Positions 16,936 to 26,593 of a DNA stretch of 64,000 nt are shown here, piece by piece. Origin of the DNA: Psychromonas algicola (GTDB taxonomy: Bacteria > Pseudomonadota > Gammaproteobacteria > Enterobacterales > Psychromonadaceae); NCBI RefSeq assembly GCF_004378355.1, contig NZ_SNUB01000014.1, positions 16,895 to 80,894 on the forward strand, read 5' to 3'. Position 1 is the first letter of the stretch, and the number at the start of each line of letters is the position of its first letter. The translations under genes and the position numbers were made by a program. The notes under the pieces are model-generated. The model was not told the DNA's origin, made no database searches, and saw nothing but the letters and a program-made list of their open reading frames with translations.

Positions 16936-18348
16936 ATGATCACTCCTATTATTATGGCTGGTGGAGCGGGTTCTCGACTATGGCCGCTTTCTCGCGAACT
17001 TTACCCCAAACAATTTTTAACGGTAACGGGTGAGCAATCAATGCTCCAACAAACGGTTGTTCGCTTATCTAGCATCGAACATTCGCCATCAGTGCTTATT
17101 TGCAATGAAGAACATCGCTTTATTGCAGCAGAACAATTGCGTTTAGGTGGCTATCAACATGGCGGCATTATTCTAGAGCCTGTTGGTAGAAATACAGCAC
17201 CAGCGATTGCTTTAGCTGCAATACAAGCGGTCAATAATAGTGAGGAAGGTGAAGAACCTATTTTACTAGTGTTAGCCGCAGATCATGTGATTGAAAATGT
17301 AAAAGCTTTTGAAGACTCTGTTAGTAAGGCGCTGTCTTTTGCACAAAAAGGTAAGTTAGTTACTTTTGGGATTGTTCCTACTGCACCAGAAACAGGGTAT
17401 GGCTATATAAAATCAGGTGAGCAAAATGGTGATGCTTTTTCTGTCAGTGAATTCGTCGAAAAGCCTGATCTAGCAACAGCTGAAAAATATTTGGAAAATG
17501 GAAGTTACTACTGGAATAGTGGTATGTTTTTATTTAAAGCAAGCCGTTACCTTGAAGAGCTAGGTAAATTTTCTCCTGAAATGTTAACTATCTGCCAAAA
17601 GGCCATTGCAAGTAATTCAACCGATATGGAGTTTATTCGTGTTGATAAAACTATTTTTGAATCCTGTCCCGATGACTCAATAGATTATGCAGTGATGGAA
17701 AAAAGTAAAGACGTCGTTGTTGTTCCAATGGATGCAGGATGGAGTGATGTTGGGTCTTTCTCTGCCTTATGGGATGTATCAGAAAAAGATGGAAACAATA
17801 ATGCGATTCAAGGCGATGTAATCACAGACAACTCTACTAATAATTATATCTATGCAGAAAATCAATTAGTGACCACGGTTGGTGTCGATAATCTAGTGAT
17901 TGTTCAAACAAAAGATGCAATATTAGTCGCTGACAAAAATAAAGTACAAGATGTAAAAAATATTGTTAATCAGTTAAAAGCCAGTGAACGATCAGAGTGT
18001 AAATTACACCGAGAAGTCTATCGCCCGTGGGGGAAATATGACTCAATTGATACGGGTAAAAGAGATCATGTTAAACGTATAACCGTTAAACCAGGTGGTA
18101 AATTATCTATTCAAAAGCATCATCATAGAGCTGAACATTGGATTGTAGTATCTGGTACGGCAAGTGTTTTAAATGGTGACGAGACTACATTAGTAACGGA
18201 AAATCAATCTATCTATATTCCATTAGGAAATATTCATGCCTTAGAAAACCCAGGTAAAATCCCACTTGAAATGATTGAAGTACAAACGGGAAGTTACTTA
18301 GGTGAAGACGATATCGTCCGCTTTGAAGATAAATATGGACGTGTGTAG
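16936..18348 (+). CDS. manC: mannose-1-phosphate guanylyltransferase / mannose-6-phosphate isomerase
   Basis: 470 residues, standard for the bifunctional type II enzyme. The nucleotidyltransferase part has the pyrophosphorylase signature [19 protein letters not shown] at 9-27 and the FVEKPD loop; from about 345 a cupin isomerase domain follows ([40 protein letters not shown]). It makes GDP-mannose from mannose-1-phosphate and GTP and can convert fructose-6-phosphate to mannose-6-phosphate. It feeds Gmd encoded downstream. Confidence 0.95.
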   Translation: MITPIIMAGGAGSRLWPLSRELYPKQFLTVTGEQSMLQQTVVRLSSIEHSPSVLICNEEHRFIAAEQLRLGGYQHGGIILEPVGRNTAPAIALAAIQAVNNSEEGEEPILLVLAADHVIENVKAFEDSVSKALSFAQKGKLVTFGIVPTAPETGYGYIKSGEQNGDAFSVSEFVEKPDLATAEKYLENGSYYWNSGMFLFKASRYLEELGKFSPEMLTICQKAIASNSTDMEFIRVDKTIFESCPDDSIDYAVMEKSKDVVVVPMDAGWSDVGSFSALWDVSEKDGNNNAIQGDVITDNSTNNYIYAENQLVTTVGVDNLVIVQTKDAILVADKNKVQDVKNIVNQLKASERSECKLHREVYRPWGKYDSIDTGKRDHVKRITVKPGGKLSIQKHHHRAEHWIVVSGTASVLNGDETTLVTENQSIYIPLGNIHALENPGKIPLEMIEVQTGSYLGEDDIVRFEDKYGRV

Positions 18349-18375
18349 GCTTATCATCGAATTACACTAATTACA

Positions 18376-18927
18376 CTAATTTAACGAATTTTGAAAAAGA
18401 GTTTGCAGCTTTAATTAGAGAAAATGTAAGTTAATGCACTATATTTAATGGAACTTTTACATTATAAGGTGTGTTGATGTGAATGAGTTAATATTTAAAA
18501 ATGAAAGTTACAATGTTATTGGTGCATGTATGGCCGTTCATCGTGAATTCGGCTGTGGCTTTTTAGAAGCTGTGTATCAAGAAGCGTTGGAGTGTGAGTT
18601 TAAATTAAGACAAATTCCTTATGTTAGAGAAAAACCATTAAATATTTTCTATAAGGGATTTTTTAAATAAAACATATCAAGCAGATTTTATCTGTTATGA
18701 AAGCATAATCGTTGAGCTTAAAGCACTTTCAGAATTAAATTCGATACATCAATCTCAATTGCTTAATTATTTAAAAGCGACAGATTTAAAATTGGGATTA
18801 TTAGTTAACTTTGGTCAACGATCATTGGAAAGTAAAAGGCTTGTAAATAATTTTAGCCAGCAATAAGTATTTATCACTAAATTAAGCTAATTTAACGAAT
18901 TAAAGTATTTGGTTTTTAAAATTAGAG
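18376..18927. repeat. direct repeats flanking the GxxExxY gene
   Basis: CTAATTTAACGAATT occurs at 18376-18390 and again at 18887-18901; each copy is followed 20 bases later (left) or 17 bases later (right) by AATTAGAG (ending 18420 and 18927). The small gene lies exactly between them, giving a cassette-like layout. Similar words recur at 20405-20475. Confidence 0.7.
18479..18866 (+). pseudogene. GxxExxY family protein, frameshifted
   Basis: The first frame, from GTG 18479 with an AAGG ribosome site, encodes ESYNVIGACMAVHREFGCGF and LEAVYQEALECEF, then stops at 18670. The family's second half ([19 protein letters not shown] and KLGLLVNFG) continues in the next frame to a stop at 18866. The break falls at a run of six T (18659-18664); five T would restore one frame of about 128 codons. 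GxxExxY proteins are small and of unknown function, often found beside polysaccharide genes. It is either inactivated, subject to slippage, or a sequencing error; the sequence cannot decide. Confidence 0.85.
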
Positions 18928-18978
18928 TCATTAGTATAATTCGCTGACAGTGTTTGATGTACGTAATATAAGGTTTAT

Positions 18979-20406
18979 ATGAACAACAATTTAATTAGTT
19001 CAGAAGTTATTGCAGACAGCGGTGTTGCATTTGGTACAAGTGGGGCTCGCGGATTAGTGACTCAATTTACACCCGATGTTTGTGCTGCTTTTGCTGTCGC
19101 TTTTATTCAAAGTATCAAGAATAACTTTAGCTTCAATACAGTGGCTATTGCCATTGATAACCGTCCAAGTAGTTATGCTATGGCTCAAGCATGTGAAGCA
19201 GTTTTAAAGCAAATCAACATTGATGTTATTTACTACGGCGTAGTACCAACACCAGCTTTAGCCTATATTGCACAAGAAGATGACATGCCTGCTATTATGG
19301 TCACAGGAAGTCATATTCCATTTGATCGCAATGGACTCAAATTCTATCGCCCAGACGGTGAAATTAGTAAACAAGATGAACAAGCTATTCTTACAGAAAA
19401 AGTCCATTTTACAGAGATTGATGACATTTCTGATTTAATTGTCAATAAAAAAGCTGAAGATGAATATGTTAATCGTTATACTTCGCTTTTTACATTGCCT
19501 TGGCTAACAGGGAAACGTATCGGTATCTATGAGCATTCAAGTGCGGGACGAGATCTTTATTATCGAATCTTTGAAGCATTTGGTGCAGAAGTCATTGCAT
19601 TAGAGCGTAGTGACCAATTCGTTCCTATTGATACTGAAGCCGTTTCAGAAGCAGATACTTTAAAAGCGATTAATTGGTCTAAAGAATATAGTTTGGATAT
19701 GGTTTTCTCTACGGATGGTGATGGTGACCGACCATTAGTATCAGATGAGCATGGAAATTGGTTACGTGGCGATATATTAGGGCTTTTAAGTGCAGACGTA
19801 TTAAATATAGAAGCTTTAGCTGTACCTGTTAGTTGTAATACTGCTATTGAAAGTTGCAATAAATTTAGACATGTGGAAAGAACAAAAATTGGTTCACCTT
19901 ATGTTATTGCTGAATTTCAGCCGTTAGCTAAAGAGTTTAATACTGTCGCTGGGTTTGAGGCAAATGGCGGTTTTTTATTGGGTAGTGATGTTTTTATTAA
20001 TGGCAAATCATTAAAAGCATTACCAACACGAGATGCAATTTTACCTGCTATTATGTTGCTGGTTGCAGCTCAAGAGCAGAAAACATCTGAACTTGTTAAA
20101 GCATTACCACAACGATTTACCTATAGTGATCGTATTCAGAATTTTGCAACAGCTAAAAGCCAATCGATTATCGCATCGGGGAAAAAGAATCCAAGTGAAT
20201 TAATCAGTCAATTAGGTTTTAAAAATATAGCCATTAAACATGTTGATGAAACGGATGGGTTAAGAATAACACTAAATAATAACGTAATTATTCATTTAAG
20301 GCCTTCAGGCAACGCGCCAGAATTACGCTGTTATGCTGAAGCTGATAATTATATTGTTGCAAATGATAGTGTCGTGAAAGCACTTAAAAATATTCAAAAG
20401 ATATAA
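18979..20406 (+). CDS. manB: phosphomannomutase ManB
   Basis: 475 residues of the alpha-D-phosphohexomutase family. GTSGARGL near residue 20 binds the substrate; Ser111 in [15 protein letters not shown] is the phosphoserine; Asp246/248/250 in TDGDGDRP bind magnesium; [11 protein letters not shown] is the sugar-binding loop and [10 protein letters not shown] the phosphate-binding loop. It converts mannose-6-phosphate to mannose-1-phosphate, the substrate of ManC. A phosphoglucomutase activity cannot be excluded. It is separated from manC by the GxxExxY cassette and from gmd by a tandem repeat. Confidence 0.92.
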   Translation: MNNNLISSEVIADSGVAFGTSGARGLVTQFTPDVCAAFAVAFIQSIKNNFSFNTVAIAIDNRPSSYAMAQACEAVLKQINIDVIYYGVVPTPALAYIAQEDDMPAIMVTGSHIPFDRNGLKFYRPDGEISKQDEQAILTEKVHFTEIDDISDLIVNKKAEDEYVNRYTSLFTLPWLTGKRIGIYEHSSAGRDLYYRIFEAFGAEVIALERSDQFVPIDTEAVSEADTLKAINWSKEYSLDMVFSTDGDGDRPLVSDEHGNWLRGDILGLLSADVLNIEALAVPVSCNTAIESCNKFRHVERTKIGSPYVIAEFQPLAKEFNTVAGFEANGGFLLGSDVFINGKSLKALPTRDAILPAIMLLVAAQEQKTSELVKALPQRFTYSDRIQNFATAKSQSIIASGKKNPSELISQLGFKNIAIKHVDETDGLRITLNNNVIIHLRPSGNAPELRCYAEADNYIVANDSVVKALKNIQKI

Positions 20407-20455
20407 TCAACGAATTGCACTAATGGCACAAATTAAAATAGTTAAGATTTTAATA

Positions 20456-20691
20456 ATTAGTTTAATTCGCGTAATTCGTTGATAGTGTTAAAAAGTATTT
20501 ATCACCGAATCTTACAGATACGATGAATTAAGATCTTGAAGGTTTTGATTCTAAAAATTAGTTTAATTTGCGTAATTCGTTGATAGTGTTAAAAAGTATT
20601 TATCACCGAATCGTACAGATACGACGAATTAAGATCTTGAAGGTTTTGATTCTAAAAATTAGTTTAATTCGCGTAATTTGGTGATAGTTAG
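20456..20691. repeat. 101-bp tandem repeat, 2.3 copies
   Basis: Units begin at 20456, 20557 and 20658 (period exactly 101 bp; the third is partial, about 34 bp). Each starts ATTAGTTTAATTCGCGTAAT and holds a GATAGTGTTAAAAAGTATTT stretch. The two full units differ at only a few positions. The repeat fills the manB-gmd gap of 318 bp; no gene lies in it. Confidence 0.92.
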
Positions 20692-20724
20692 TTTTTTATA
20701 AAATAATTTTAGTTAGGAATTTTC

Positions 20725-21849
20725 ATGTCAAAAAGTAAAGTTGCATTAATTACAGGTATTACAGGCCAAGATGGTTCATACCTTGCTGAGTTCTTATTAG
20801 ATAAAGGTTATGAAGTTCATGGTATTAAACGTCGAGCTTCTTCATTAAATACTGAACGTGTCGATCATATTTTTCAGGATAACCATGAAAAAGATCAAAA
20901 ATTTTTCCTCCATTACGGCGATTTAACGGATTCATCAAACCTAACGCGTATTTTAAAAGATGTTCAGCCAGATGAAGTTTATAACCTTGGCGCTCAATCT
21001 CATGTTGCTGTTTCGTTTGAGTGCCCTGAATATACTGCAGATGTTGATGCGATGGGAACATTACGTTTATTAGAAGCAATTCGTTTCTTAGGTTTAGAAA
21101 AGAAAACAAAATTTTATCAAGCTTCTACTTCTGAGCTTTATGGAGAGGTACAAGAAATCCCACAAAAAGAAACGACACCGTTTCATCCGCGTTCACCATA
21201 TGCCGTTGCTAAAATGTATGCTTATTGGATAGTGGTTAATTACCGAGAGTCATACGGTATGTATGCGTGTAACGGTATTTTATTTAACCATGAGTCACCG
21301 CGTCGAGGTGAAACCTTTGTAACACGTAAAATTACGCGTGCCATTGCGAATATCTCTCAAGGGTTAGAGAAGTGTTTATACCTAGGTAATATGGATGCAC
21401 TGCGCGATTGGGGACATGCTAAAGATTATGTTCGTATGCAATGGATGATGCTTCAGCAAGATGTCGCAGAAGATTTTGTTATTGCAACAGGAAAACAAAT
21501 ATCTGTACGTGAGTTTGTAAAATTATCAGCGAAAGAAGCTGGGATAGAACTTGAATTTACAGGCAAAGGACTTGAAGAAGTTGCTACTGTTAAATCTATC
21601 ACAGGTGATAATGCGCCTGCATTAGCAGTAGGAGATGTAATTGTTAAAGTTGATCCTCGTTATTTCCGTCCTGCAGAAGTTGAAACATTATTGGGAGATC
21701 CTTCTAAAGCAAAAGCTAAATTAGGTTGGGTTCCGCAAATAACAGTAGAAGAGATGTGTGCTGAAATGGTTTCTAACGATTTAGAAAAAGCCAAACAACA
21801 TGCGATTTTAAAAGCTCACGGCTACACAACCTCAGTTGCAGTTGAGTAA
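20725..21849 (+). CDS. gmd: GDP-mannose 4,6-dehydratase
   Basis: 374 residues of the extended SDR family. NAD(P)-binding [15 protein letters not shown] at the N-terminus, [15 protein letters not shown] typical of Gmd, the active-site stretch [15 protein letters not shown], and the YAVAK Tyr-Lys pair. It converts GDP-mannose to GDP-4-keto-6-deoxymannose, the branch point to fucose, colitose, rhamnose or perosamine. The AGGAATTTTC before the ATG is a good ribosome site. The next two genes act on its product. Confidence 0.97.
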   Translation: MSKSKVALITGITGQDGSYLAEFLLDKGYEVHGIKRRASSLNTERVDHIFQDNHEKDQKFFLHYGDLTDSSNLTRILKDVQPDEVYNLGAQSHVAVSFECPEYTADVDAMGTLRLLEAIRFLGLEKKTKFYQASTSELYGEVQEIPQKETTPFHPRSPYAVAKMYAYWIVVNYRESYGMYACNGILFNHESPRRGETFVTRKITRAIANISQGLEKCLYLGNMDALRDWGHAKDYVRMQWMMLQQDVAEDFVIATGKQISVREFVKLSAKEAGIELEFTGKGLEEVATVKSITGDNAPALAVGDVIVKVDPRYFRPAEVETLLGDPSKAKAKLGWVPQITVEEMCAEMVSNDLEKAKQHAILKAHGYTTSVAVE

Positions 21850-21859
21850 GCGGAATCCT

Positions 21860-22786
21860 ATGAAAATTTTACTTACTGGCGCAAATGGCATGGTTGGAAG
21901 AAATGTTCTTGAAGTAGCAAAGCTGCATGAACATGTTTTTTTATCACCAGCAAGCTCAGAGCTTAATTTATTAGATGCTAACTCTGTTAAGCGTTATATT
22001 GCAGAGCACAATCCAGACATGATCATTCATGCCGCAGGTATCGTTGGCGGTATTCAAGCTAATATGGCAAATCCTGTTAAATTTTTAGTTGATAATATGC
22101 AGATGGGACTTAATATTCTGACGGCTGCGAAAGATTGTGGCATCACTAAATTTTTAAATTTAAGTAGCTCTTGTATGTACCCTAGAGACGCATTAAATCC
22201 GTTGGGCGAAGACTTAATTTTAAAAGGTGAGTTGGAGCCAACTAATGAAGGTTATGCGTTGGCAAAAATAACAAGTACGCGATTGTGTGAATATATAAGT
22301 AAAGAAAATCCCGCTTTACTTTATAAAACAATTATTCCATGTAATTTATATGGTCTTTTTGATAAATTTTCACCCAAAAACTCGCATATGATCCCTGCAG
22401 TAATTCGTAAAATAGATGAAGCTAAAAAAAATAACCTTAGCGAGATAGATATATGGGGAGATGGGGAAGCGAGACGTGAGTTTATGTATGCAGAAGATCT
22501 GGCTGACTTTATTTTTTATGCCATTAATCATTTTGAGAAAATGCCACAAAATATAAATGTAGGTTTGGGGACAGATTTTACAATTAATGAATATTATCGA
22601 GCTGTCGCTAATGTTGTTGGTTATACAGGCTCATTTAAGCATGATTTAAGTAAACCTGTTGGCATGAAGCAAAAATTAATCGATGATCAAAAATTAAAAG
22701 AATTCGGCTGGGGCTATAAAACAGAATTAGACGTCGGGATTCAAAAAACATATCAATTTTATTTAAGTGAGTATTGTAATGGCTAA
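21860..22786 (+). CDS. GDP-L-colitose synthase or GDP-L-fucose synthase (Fcl/ColC-like)
   Basis: 308 residues from the ATG at 21860, 10 bases after gmd and preceded by CGGA; an earlier in-frame ATG at 21836 would overlap gmd and adds residues the family lacks. The SDR motifs are TGANGMVGRNVL, the GGIQANMANP stretch shared with Fcl, SSSCMYP and the Tyr-X3-Lys of YALAK. Fcl performs 3,5-epimerisation and 4-reduction of the Gmd product; its relative ColC does 5-epimerisation and 4-reduction after ColD. Because the next gene is ColD-like and there is only one such reductase here, ColC is the better guess, but sequence reading alone cannot separate the two. Confidence 0.8.
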   Translation: MKILLTGANGMVGRNVLEVAKLHEHVFLSPASSELNLLDANSVKRYIAEHNPDMIIHAAGIVGGIQANMANPVKFLVDNMQMGLNILTAAKDCGITKFLNLSSSCMYPRDALNPLGEDLILKGELEPTNEGYALAKITSTRLCEYISKENPALLYKTIIPCNLYGLFDKFSPKNSHMIPAVIRKIDEAKKNNLSEIDIWGDGEARREFMYAEDLADFIFYAINHFEKMPQNINVGLGTDFTINEYYRAVANVVGYTGSFKHDLSKPVGMKQKLIDDQKLKEFGWGYKTELDVGIQKTYQFYLSEYCNG

Positions 22787-23951
22787 TTACGCGCTAGCAA
22801 GTAGTACGTGGGATGATAACGAATATTCTGCAATTCAAAGAGTTATAGAGTCAGACATGTTTACCATGGGTAAGGAAGTTGCTCAATATGAAAAAGATTT
22901 TGCTGAATTTTTTGGTTCTAAATATGCGTTAATGGTGAGCTCAGGTTCAACTGCTAATTTATTAATGATCGCATCATTATTTTTTACCAAAAATGAATCT
23001 TTGAAATTGAAGCGTGGAGATGAAATTATCGTTCCTGCTGTTTCATGGTCTACAACCTACTTTCCCTTACAACAATATGGGCTAAAAGTTAAATTTGTTG
23101 ATATTGATCGCCATACATTAAATATGGACTTAGATAAGTTGGAAGCAGCTATTACTGATAATACGAGAGCTATTTTGTCGGTTAATTTATTGGGTAACCC
23201 TAATGATTACATTCGTATGAATGAAATCATTGCTGGTCGAGATATCTTTATTTTAGAAGATAACTGTGAGTCAATGGGAGCAACTGTTGATGGAAAACAA
23301 GCTGGTACTTTTGGTGTAATGGGGACTTACAGTTCATTCTTCTCTCATCATATTGCAACAATGGAAGGTGGTTGTGTTGTGACTGATGACGAAGAGCTTT
23401 ATCACATTCTGCTTTGTATTAGAGCACATGGTTGGACGCGTAATTTACCTAAATTTAATAAAGTCAGTGGTGAAAAAAGTGACGATGCCTTTGAAGAGTC
23501 ATTTAAATTTATGCTACCTGGTTATAATGTTCGCCCTTTAGAAATGAGTGGTGCGCTAGGTATTGAACAATTAAAAAAATTGCCTCAATTTATTAAAATA
23601 CGTCGTGAAAATGCGAAGTTGTTTCAATCATTATTTGCTAATCATCCCTTCATCGATATTCAACAAGAAACTGGATCAAGCAGCTGGTTTGGATTTTCAT
23701 TAATATTAAATGAAGAAGCTCCTTATAGTAGAGCTGAATTAGTTAAATTATTAACGGAAAATGGGATTGAATGTCGTCCAATTGTAACTGGGAATTTCTT
23801 GAAAAATAAAGAAGTACTAGAGTACTTTGACTATGAAGTGTCAGGAACATTAGAAGCGGCAGAATATCTTGATGTACATGGTTTATTTGTTGGTAATCAT
23901 CAAAATGATATAGAGAAAGAAATAAAGCAGCTAGCTAAAATCCTTTGTTAA
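22779..23951 (+). CDS. colD: GDP-4-keto-6-deoxy-D-mannose 3-dehydratase, ColD-like
   Basis: 390 residues from the ATG at 22779, which has an AAGTGAG site; a GTG at 22767 is less likely. It has the DegT/DnrJ aminotransferase fold (SSGSTANLLMIASL, VPAVSWSTTYFPLQQYGL, EDNCESMGA, PGYNVRPLEMSGALG). Where aminotransferases have the PLP-binding Lys (K-N-I-T-T-x-E-G-G), this protein has His190 in FFSHHIATMEGG. A His there is the hallmark of ColD, which uses PLP and glutamate to remove the 3-hydroxyl of GDP-4-keto-6-deoxymannose on the way to colitose. Perosamine synthase would keep the Lys. It overlaps the preceding gene by 8 bases. Confidence 0.88.
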   Translation: MANYALASSTWDDNEYSAIQRVIESDMFTMGKEVAQYEKDFAEFFGSKYALMVSSGSTANLLMIASLFFTKNESLKLKRGDEIIVPAVSWSTTYFPLQQYGLKVKFVDIDRHTLNMDLDKLEAAITDNTRAILSVNLLGNPNDYIRMNEIIAGRDIFILEDNCESMGATVDGKQAGTFGVMGTYSSFFSHHIATMEGGCVVTDDEELYHILLCIRAHGWTRNLPKFNKVSGEKSDDAFEESFKFMLPGYNVRPLEMSGALGIEQLKKLPQFIKIRRENAKLFQSLFANHPFIDIQQETGSSSWFGFSLILNEEAPYSRAELVKLLTENGIECRPIVTGNFLKNKEVLEYFDYEVSGTLEAAEYLDVHGLFVGNHQNDIEKEIKQLAKILC

Positions 23952-24101
23952 TTAATATGATCATATTTGAATACTGTTAATAGATTTTGTTAAATTCAAC
24001 ATATTTATAGAAAGAAAAAAATATGCAAGGAATTATATTGTAAAATTTTTAAATAGCATAAATCAGAGAATGCATGAATAGACCATTTTTTTTAAGGTAT
24101 A

Positions 24102-25544
24102 GTGAAATTGAGTAATCGTAACATAAAAGATTTTACTATTCTTGGTGTTGGTAAAGCCCTACAAGTATTGATTGGATTAGGGAGTCTTCGGTTAATCACT
24201 GAATTGCTTAGTGAATCAGAAGTCGGAATTTACTATATATTGTTAACTGTAGTAAATTTATTAGCTTTTGCCTGCTTTAATCCTCTGGGACAATTTTATA
24301 GTCGACATCTAGTTCATTGGAAACAAAAAAATAATATTAAAACTGCTACGAATGTCATGCTGGTTTTAAGGGGGGCAGCGATACCTGTGGCTGCGATACT
24401 TTCAATATTTATTTTTTATTTGTTTGATTACGAACAATATTTCTCATTAATGTCATATGTTTTTTTTATAATTATTTCGCTTGTCGCGTTAGTTCATGGG
24501 GTATTTTTAAGTGCTGCCAATGTACTTGTTAGTAGAATTACTTTTACAATTTTTTCAGTTTCAACTTTATTAGTAAGTCTTATTGCATCTCTTTTATTAT
24601 TTTCGTTGTTTCAATCTGCTATGGCCTGGCTCTATGGCGCAGTATTAGTTCAAATAATATTTAGTCTGCTTTTATATAGAGTTTTGGTTTCAAAGAGTGT
24701 TTTTTCTTTAGATAAAGCCAAACTCGCGTTTAACAAAGAGTATTTAATAAAGGTATTTTTATTTATCTTACCGGTTACTTTCACTTTATTTTTGCAATGG
24801 GGGCAAACCGCATCATTTAGATTGATTTTAGAACATTTGTATTCTGCCAAAATTTTGGCATTTATCTCTGTTGGTTTGGCTTTAAGTAATTCAATTTTTT
24901 CAGCATTAGATAGTCTGGCTACTCAGTTTTATATGCCGCTGTACTTAAAAAAGATAACAAATGCTACGAAATCAGACAGAGCATTAATTTGGAACCAACT
25001 CGCAAATAGTATGTTTTCTATTTATATAGGTGTTACTATTTATGTTATCGTTTTTTCACCATACTTGGCAAAGTTATTAGTATCTGAAAACTTTTATGAA
25101 GCCTATATTTATACAATGATAGGTGCTGTAATTGAATTATTTAGAGTTTCGACAAACTTGATCTATATGGTTTCACAGTCAGAAGTGAAGACTAAAAACA
25201 CCATCGGGCCTTATTTTTTCGGTTTTTTGATAATGATAATAGGTTTATATTCCATAGATGTTTCAAAAGATTTATGGAAAGTACCAGTTATTCTTGCTTT
25301 TTCATATTTGATAACTTTGTTAACAATGTTTTTAAGTATGAAAAAGTTACTTAATATAAAATTAAACTTTTCAATTATAGTGAAGTCAATATTATTTATG
25401 TCGCCCTTATTATTTTTTTCTTTTATTGAGTCGGCCCCTACAATGTCAAATTCAATAGGTTGGCTAATTATTGGTGGCTTATATTTTTTATTAATACAAT
25501 ATTTTTTATTAAAAAATAAAATACAAATTATGAGTTTAAAATGA
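24102..25544 (+). CDS. wzx: polysaccharide repeat-unit flippase, Wzx type
   Basis: 480 residues, GTG start at 24102 with a TAAGG site. Almost wholly hydrophobic with about 12-14 membrane segments and short basic loops, and the N-terminal pattern of the polysaccharide transporter (MOP) superfamily. It should move undecaprenyl-linked units across the inner membrane. It is the only polytopic protein of the polysaccharide locus, and no ABC-type exporter is present. The DNA is very AT-rich, as is usual for Wzx. The gene after it starts with an ATGA overlap. Confidence 0.85.
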   Translation: MKLSNRNIKDFTILGVGKALQVLIGLGSLRLITELLSESEVGIYYILLTVVNLLAFACFNPLGQFYSRHLVHWKQKNNIKTATNVMLVLRGAAIPVAAILSIFIFYLFDYEQYFSLMSYVFFIIISLVALVHGVFLSAANVLVSRITFTIFSVSTLLVSLIASLLLFSLFQSAMAWLYGAVLVQIIFSLLLYRVLVSKSVFSLDKAKLAFNKEYLIKVFLFILPVTFTLFLQWGQTASFRLILEHLYSAKILAFISVGLALSNSIFSALDSLATQFYMPLYLKKITNATKSDRALIWNQLANSMFSIYIGVTIYVIVFSPYLAKLLVSENFYEAYIYTMIGAVIELFRVSTNLIYMVSQSEVKTKNTIGPYFFGFLIMIIGLYSIDVSKDLWKVPVILAFSYLITLLTMFLSMKKLLNIKLNFSIIVKSILFMSPLLFFSFIESAPTMSNSIGWLIIGGLYFLLIQYFLLKNKIQIMSLK

Positions 25545-26593
25545 AGAAAGCTTGTTTAGTTGTCAGTTCTTATTTAACTGAAAATAAAATATTTAATGTT
25601 GTGCTTCATCGTGATAATTGGGTTGATCGTTTTATTAAGCTTAAAGCTGGATTTGCTTTAAAAGGCTATGATTTATCGACACAAGATATTAATTCTATTG
25701 ATGATTCTGAAATAGTTATTTACGCATCCAATATGCCTAGTGAGTTACCCCGAAAAAACTCTCGATTAAAAAGTTACCTCATTTTAAGTGAAAGTGCTTT
25801 TATTAGGCCAGATAATTATGATCTTCAAAAACTTAAACACTTTAATAAAGTGTTTACTTGGTATGATGAATTAGTCGATGGAAAACAATATATTAAGCTT
25901 AATTATGCTCATGCTTTCCCAAAGCAAATCAATAAAGATATCTATAAAAAAGACAAGTTATGTGTGTTAATTGCAGGTAATAAAAAACCTAAACCTACTC
26001 TAGATTCGCATTTAAAGGGACTAGATTTATATAGTGAAAGAGAAAAAGCAATTCGTTGGTTTGAAGAACACCACCCTGATGACTTTGACCTCTATGGCGT
26101 TGGGTGGAATCGTTATCAATTTACTGGTCCAAAAATTATTCGAGGTTTTAATCGGCTACCAATATTTCCTGAGCTTTTTCAAAAATTATTAAGGCTAACA
26201 TATCCTTCTTATAAGGGCATGGTAGATCATAAACGGCCAGTTATGGAACGATATCGTTTTTCTATTTGTTATGAAAATGCGAAAGATATACCTGGTTATA
26301 TTACTGAAAAAATATTTGATAGTTTTTTTGCTGGTTGTGTTCCAGTTTATTGGGGAGCCGATAATGTGAAAGACAATATTCCAGAGGGATGCTTTATCGA
26401 TAAGCGTAGCTTTTCGACTTATGAAGCAATTTATGATTATATGAATAATATGACTGATAATGATTACTTAGTATATCTTAATAATATTAGTACTTATCTA
26501 AACAGTGAGAAAGCACTGCCTTTTAAAAGTGAGGGCTTTGTGAGCACAATAATAAAAGCCATTTTTACAGACGATTCGAAGGTTAGATTATGA
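25541..26593 (+). CDS. glycosyltransferase family 10 (alpha-1,3/4-fucosyltransferase-like)
   Basis: 350 residues. The C-terminal part has the GT10 donor-binding motif: YRFSICYENAKDIPGYITEK, then IFDSFFAGCVPVYWGA and NIPEGCFIDKR. GT10 enzymes transfer L-fucose from GDP-fucose to GlcNAc (alpha-1,3 or 1,4). Colitose is 3-deoxy-L-fucose, and its transferases belong to the same families, so here the donor may be GDP-colitose. The start overlaps wzx by 4 bases (ATGA). Confidence 0.88.
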   Translation: MKKACLVVSSYLTENKIFNVVLHRDNWVDRFIKLKAGFALKGYDLSTQDINSIDDSEIVIYASNMPSELPRKNSRLKSYLILSESAFIRPDNYDLQKLKHFNKVFTWYDELVDGKQYIKLNYAHAFPKQINKDIYKKDKLCVLIAGNKKPKPTLDSHLKGLDLYSEREKAIRWFEEHHPDDFDLYGVGWNRYQFTGPKIIRGFNRLPIFPELFQKLLRLTYPSYKGMVDHKRPVMERYRFSICYENAKDIPGYITEKIFDSFFAGCVPVYWGADNVKDNIPEGCFIDKRSFSTYEAIYDYMNNMTDNDYLVYLNNISTYLNSEKALPFKSEGFVSTIIKAIFTDDSKVRL

